A stretch of DNA of 64,000 nt. It comes from Dryococelus australis (taxonomy: Eukaryota > Arthropoda > Insecta > Phasmatodea > Phasmatidae). The stretch's first letter is position 1. Every line of letters begins with the position of its first letter. Below the pieces are notes generated by a model that was given only the letters and a program-made list of their open reading frames with translations, made no database searches and was not told where the DNA came from. This document shows positions 59,940 to 64,000 of this stretch, piece after piece. A program made the translations under genes and the position numbers. The stretch covers positions 124,667,838 through 124,731,837 of the forward strand of contig CM057000.1 of the NCBI GenBank assembly GCA_029891345.1, written 5' to 3'.

Positions 59940-61830
59940 CTGAAAATAATTTTCTTAGTATAAGTGTTTACACTTTACATGTAAGTAAATATGAATAATT
60001 TAAAGATGCAAACAAGTATTGCTTAAAGGCCAACACAGTATCCACTTTTGTTGTTGACTAGCCAATGGTTGTAAAACATGGCCTGAAAAACCATTATTTT
60101 AGAATCAAGTTTTGTTCCATATAGAGAAAATCATTTATAGTTGTTTAGGCAAAATTTTGATTTCAGCAAAGGGATTAAAGATACTTACTATCGTGCAGAT
60201 TTTTTAATGCTTTGTGTAAAATAGATTTAAATGACAAGTGGTTTACACTTTGTTTTCACCAGTGCTGGATCCATCAATAGAGAAAATAATTTACAGCACT
60301 CAAAATGTCTGAAAACGACAATTAAACAAATTTTGTTTGTTATTATTTCTGATAAGACAGTCTTAAAATGTATTTATTTCATTGGAATAGCTCGTGAGTG
60401 TCAAACATTCGGAGTAATCTTAACATAAAAGTTATAGGTACCTATAGGAATCTTCACAATAGTTTTGCATATTTTGCAACTAGCTGTCTGTTTTCTATCA
60501 TCGTGGTCAAAATACAGCCATATAACAGTTTTTGGCTGTTCATCCATTTTTCATTTGTTTGCGATGAAAACAAAACTTAATAAAATAATTCACTTCAACA
60601 CTATTAAATACCAACACGACAGAATGACGTAAAGACTGTATGCATGTGACAAAATTTCTTTTTAAAAAGTTATATTTTGATAGCTATATCAGTATTGCAG
60701 CTGCCAGTAGAAATCACTATGGCTTCAATCATTTACAACGTAAAGATACCCTCGCAACTATTGTCATCGCAATAGGAACGAATGTTTGTGACCAAAACAT
60801 AATTTTGTTCATCTAGATCAATGGAACTAACAATCAGAGCGCAGCAACCACCGCACAAAATCGCCCGAGAAATCTGCACAAAATTGATTTTAATCGCTAA
60901 GATATTAGGTTTATTTCGTTCAACCTTATCAGTGTAGCATGTGTAGTGCGGCTACACTACAACATGTAACCCCTAATTGAAAAGAGGTGTAAATTAACTG
61001 CTGGAATAGCTACACCACAGTTGAAAGAAATTACGGTTATGCAGTTTTCTTGGAGGTATGTTGTCAGTGAAATATGTGTAGTTGAATGTAAATGAACACA
61101 GACCTACAGGTATAACGAAGACATTCTGAACACGATTCTGCAAATGTATAATGTAAAAATACAATAAAATAACAGTTTAGAAGTACAAAAAATGAATTCA
61201 ACAGTTAATTTTTCTACACGGACAATTACCTAATAAATGTATGTTACTCACTGTAAGAATTCAGTTTTCATGTAATTGCAGCTTCCCTAACCTACAAGCA
61301 TTGTTTTGGTTTGCCATTAGCAGTGCCGCTGGTAAAATTCTTTTGGAGATTGAAATTATGACAACTCTGTTTATATGCAACAATAAATTAGGTTACAATT
61401 AACTGAAGTGTTCAAAAATTTTGTGAGGCTTGTACACATATAACTGAGTATACGCAGAAATTTATGTAACTAGTTGGTTAAAATTCAGTATTCGAAACTG
61501 CTCGAACACTACGATAATTTCAACATCTGGTATTAATTTATAGAATACGAATAATAATATTTTATTATTCGAAAATATTCGAATTTTCGATTATATGTCA
61601 CAGATATGCTGTTGTAATAACAAAGATAATGTGATATTACCATGTTTTTACTTCGGAAACAAAAATTAAATTAAGCTAATCAATTTATTTATTTATTTAT
61701 TCAGACTTTATTTTGATGCATGCCACACTGCTGCGCAGCACGACTGCGCACACTATGAGTCGACTTTGCCCCATCAGCAAGCGCTGAGAGCTTTGGGGCA
61801 AGTGCGGAATTGCATACATGATTCTAAATG
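59940..61830. other. AT-rich sequence; possible right end of the hAT element
   Basis: No coding was recognised. 61470-61580 holds TTCGAA-rich inverted motifs such as ATTCGAAACTGCTCGAACAC and ATTCGAAAATATTCGAA. These may be a hAT terminal repeat paired with about 57489, but the flanks (ACTGGTTT and CGATAATT) do not match. Confidence 0.4.
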
Positions 61831-62600
61831 GCTACAGGGCTGATTCCATGTGTTGGACAACTACAGACACGGAAAATAATAAATGTGATTAATTATTTAA
61901 ATTGTACTGCCCGCCCAGAATTCGGCATGTGGTCACACCCTCTCGACCAGAAATTGTTTTACCCAATGAGCAACGGACCAGCCGACACCGATAGGGAAGT
62001 TAAAAGAGTCACCACAGATCGTCGCACACCTTGCGCCCAGTGACGTCACAGCCGCAGAGCCTCGAGCAGAGGCGGGAAACCTGTCATCAGCCTCCAACCA
62101 GGGCGATAAGAAATATGTGGCGCTGCCCGCTACCATGAGTTAATCTACCCCTGTAGTGACAGGCTTGCAACCCCTGTACTCCTGGGAGAGCCACGAAGCT
62201 AAGATCTCAACTATATAAGAAATCCTGAAAACACTCTTGCCAGAGTTTGTCGGCCCACCAACCGCAGAGGTTGGGGACTCTCCTGAGTCTGGACAAGACC
62301 TCCACCTCCGGCCGCTTCGGAAGGCTTTCCGGAGGTAACTTCATCGTCCGCACCCTGCACCATTTACCGAAGTCTTTCCTTGATTCCGCGGTAGCAGGCT
62401 GTTGATACGTCACATATGGACAACCATCACTCGGAAAATTAACTCACTGTCAATTGCGACGTTTTCCAGACGTTAGTTGTTTCGGAGAAATTTAGTCCAA
62501 GTTCGCCTTCACCTGGTGTTAAGTCAATTAATAATTTAAATCAAATTATTTAGATTATACAAGAACCGGATCCCCAGTGTTTTCACTAGCGGCAAGAAAA
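61831..62600 (+). repeat. putative solo LTR with plus-strand promoter
   Basis: A GC-rich island in AT-rich surroundings. CTATATAAG (62211-62219) is a good TATA box. It is preceded by promoter-like GC-rich sequence and followed by a GC-rich transcript-like segment (ACTCTTGCCAG and so on) to about 62420. Its layout resembles the other LTRs here, but no second copy or clean ends were found. Confidence 0.35.
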
Positions 62601-64000
62601 TTCTACGTCAAACAGTCATCCAAAATCAATTTAGAAATTTTCCAGCGAGGAGAATAGATAAACGTATATAGTTTCGTTGAAGAGAAAAATAAATTTTAAA
62701 GCATTACACTGATATAATTAATAACATTCTGTCAAAGTACAACAAAAATCAGAGAAAGTAACTACACTAGCACGGAATATCTGAAAAGTTTCGCAGGACG
62801 ATAATGCAACTAAAATTTGTTCGCTAATATTATGGATTATGAATGTATTATTTGGTCTTGTGTACGTACGAAACAAACGTTAACAAAATAAAGTTAATCT
62901 TGGGGTGGTGATGGTACTTATCACGGCACAATTAGTTTAGAATAAAATACTTATCACTAAAGCGTAAACTTTGAACATTCTCTGGAATTAATAGCTGGGG
63001 TGTTGGTTAACAAATAGGCACTGTTTCATGATACAATGCTTTTCTTTCAGGTAGTCAATAGCTTATGTGTGATAAGAATGTGAAAAAATAAACGATTCTC
63101 AAAGGAACGAAATAAAAAAAAAAGTTTTTGAAGCAGAAAGCAGGGGATCACCACCTAATACTAGAATAATTGCCTTTTTAGTGCACTGGCTAAAAGACAC
63201 GCCTCATTTTATTAACATATGCTGAAACATGCATATAACACGTTAAAAATTACACATAATCAACATAAAGCCACAAAGATGTATGCCACTTGTCAACTTA
63301 TTAACCGCGGTCTGGTAGTGCGCCTGCGGAGGAGGATGGCCTACAAATAATGACATCATAGCAGTGTGCGCAGAACTTCTATCTATAGTCTTTTCCCCAT
63401 TGGAAGTAACTTTCTCGGAGCCCTGCTAAATATCTACCCGCAGGCCCGTTTCGTATCCTTCTGCCAAATGTACACAAACATTGCCATGTGACTGCCATGT
63501 AGCAGCTGTCAAAATCAATGTTTACACTCCATTGTGTGTGTACATATGTTTGTATACTTTCGCTACACCTAAAAATAAACGCTGAAATGTGACTTCACTT
63601 TTATACCTGTCAAATGTGTTGTTTACGGTTTACAGCTTTTCAAAGAATTCTGTCATATTCCAAAAACCATTCCATATGAATATTCACAGTTTAGGCCTTT
63701 AACATTATTTAGGTCAGCTTTATGAAGTTTCAAAAATGCCTGAATTGAAGACAGTTCTTACGGTTATTTTACATTAACATATTTGTTTTCCACAACATAA
63801 CTCAATACATGTAATGCACGTTAGTATTTTGCCTCGACTGTGTCTAACACTGTTACAAATGCAAGATAAAGGGTTGTACTAATTGTAATTATCCTTTTGT
63901 TATATGTGTTGGGTCATTTCTCTAAAAGGATGGCCTCAGTTGGAATAAATATTAAAATGAAGGAACAAACAGTGAAAAAGATACATTAAATTCAAGCATG
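62601..64000. other. AT-rich sequence, nothing recognised
   Basis: No exon, RNA gene or named repeat was found. A GC-richer patch at 63300-63470 has no protein-like frame. Confidence 0.5.

Noticed and set aside
57489-61511. hAT element bounded by TTCGAA-type ends
   Set aside because: The ends are only loosely inverted, and the 8-base flanks (ACTGGTTT, CGATAATT) do not match, so the boundaries are not claimed.

Overview
This is an intron-dominated window from an animal genome. It is AT-rich and full of decayed transposons, and it has spliceosomal introns, so it is not bacterial. The transposon mix suggests an invertebrate, most likely an arthropod with a large genome; this is an inference and the species cannot be named. 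The mix is Tc1-like with the end ATTGCAACACCCAGAAAGAA, ZBED-type hAT, PIF/Harbinger, K02A2.6-type Ty3/gypsy and a pogo-like element. No rRNA, CRISPR or convincing tRNA gene was seen.

The backbone is one host gene on the minus strand. Three coding exons join in frame with compatible splice phases: 54572-54679, 44329-44495, and the terminal exon 10937-11134 ending in TGA. Together they encode the last 156 residues of a U1-like/JAZ-type C2H2 zinc-finger protein, probably of the ZNF385 family. The 33.2-kb intron 11135-44328 cuts the last finger just before its first His. Upstream exons lie beyond 64000. The region 1-10936 is non-coding and probably holds a long 3' UTR and flank.

The 33-kb intron is a transposon nest. 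From left to right it holds: a 757-bp hAT MITE with a perfect 8-bp target duplication (13573-14329); a TTACC-ended MITE (17511-18225); a minus-strand LTR retroelement between long LTRs (18394-20034 and about 24560-26460) that retains a PHD-like finger, capsid and possible protease remnants; a minus-strand Ty3/gypsy gag-pol pseudogene (about 26485-29139) whose 5' LTR is split by a 1.4-kb MITE (29149-30581); a broken Harbinger transposase (31044-32028); a plus-strand relative of the PHD element (about 32440-38330); a TIR-bounded element (38345-40812); more LTR debris; and a second hAT MITE (42286-42983).

The next intron, 44496-54571, holds the RNase H/integrase part of a plus-strand gypsy-type element (46204-49016), interrupted by an LTR (47048-about 48600). 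It also holds a pogo-like element (49019-52469) with another LTR inside it (49714-51515), and a LINE tail. Upstream of the first visible exon are a truncated Tc1-like transposase, a ZBED-type hAT transposase and a putative solo LTR.

The most unusual signals are three. PHD-like zinc fingers sit at the head of the Gag of a gypsy-like family in two independent copies. A poly(A)-signal hairpin is conserved in shape across six LTR copies whose sequences have diverged. A deeply split zinc-finger gene hosts the whole nest.
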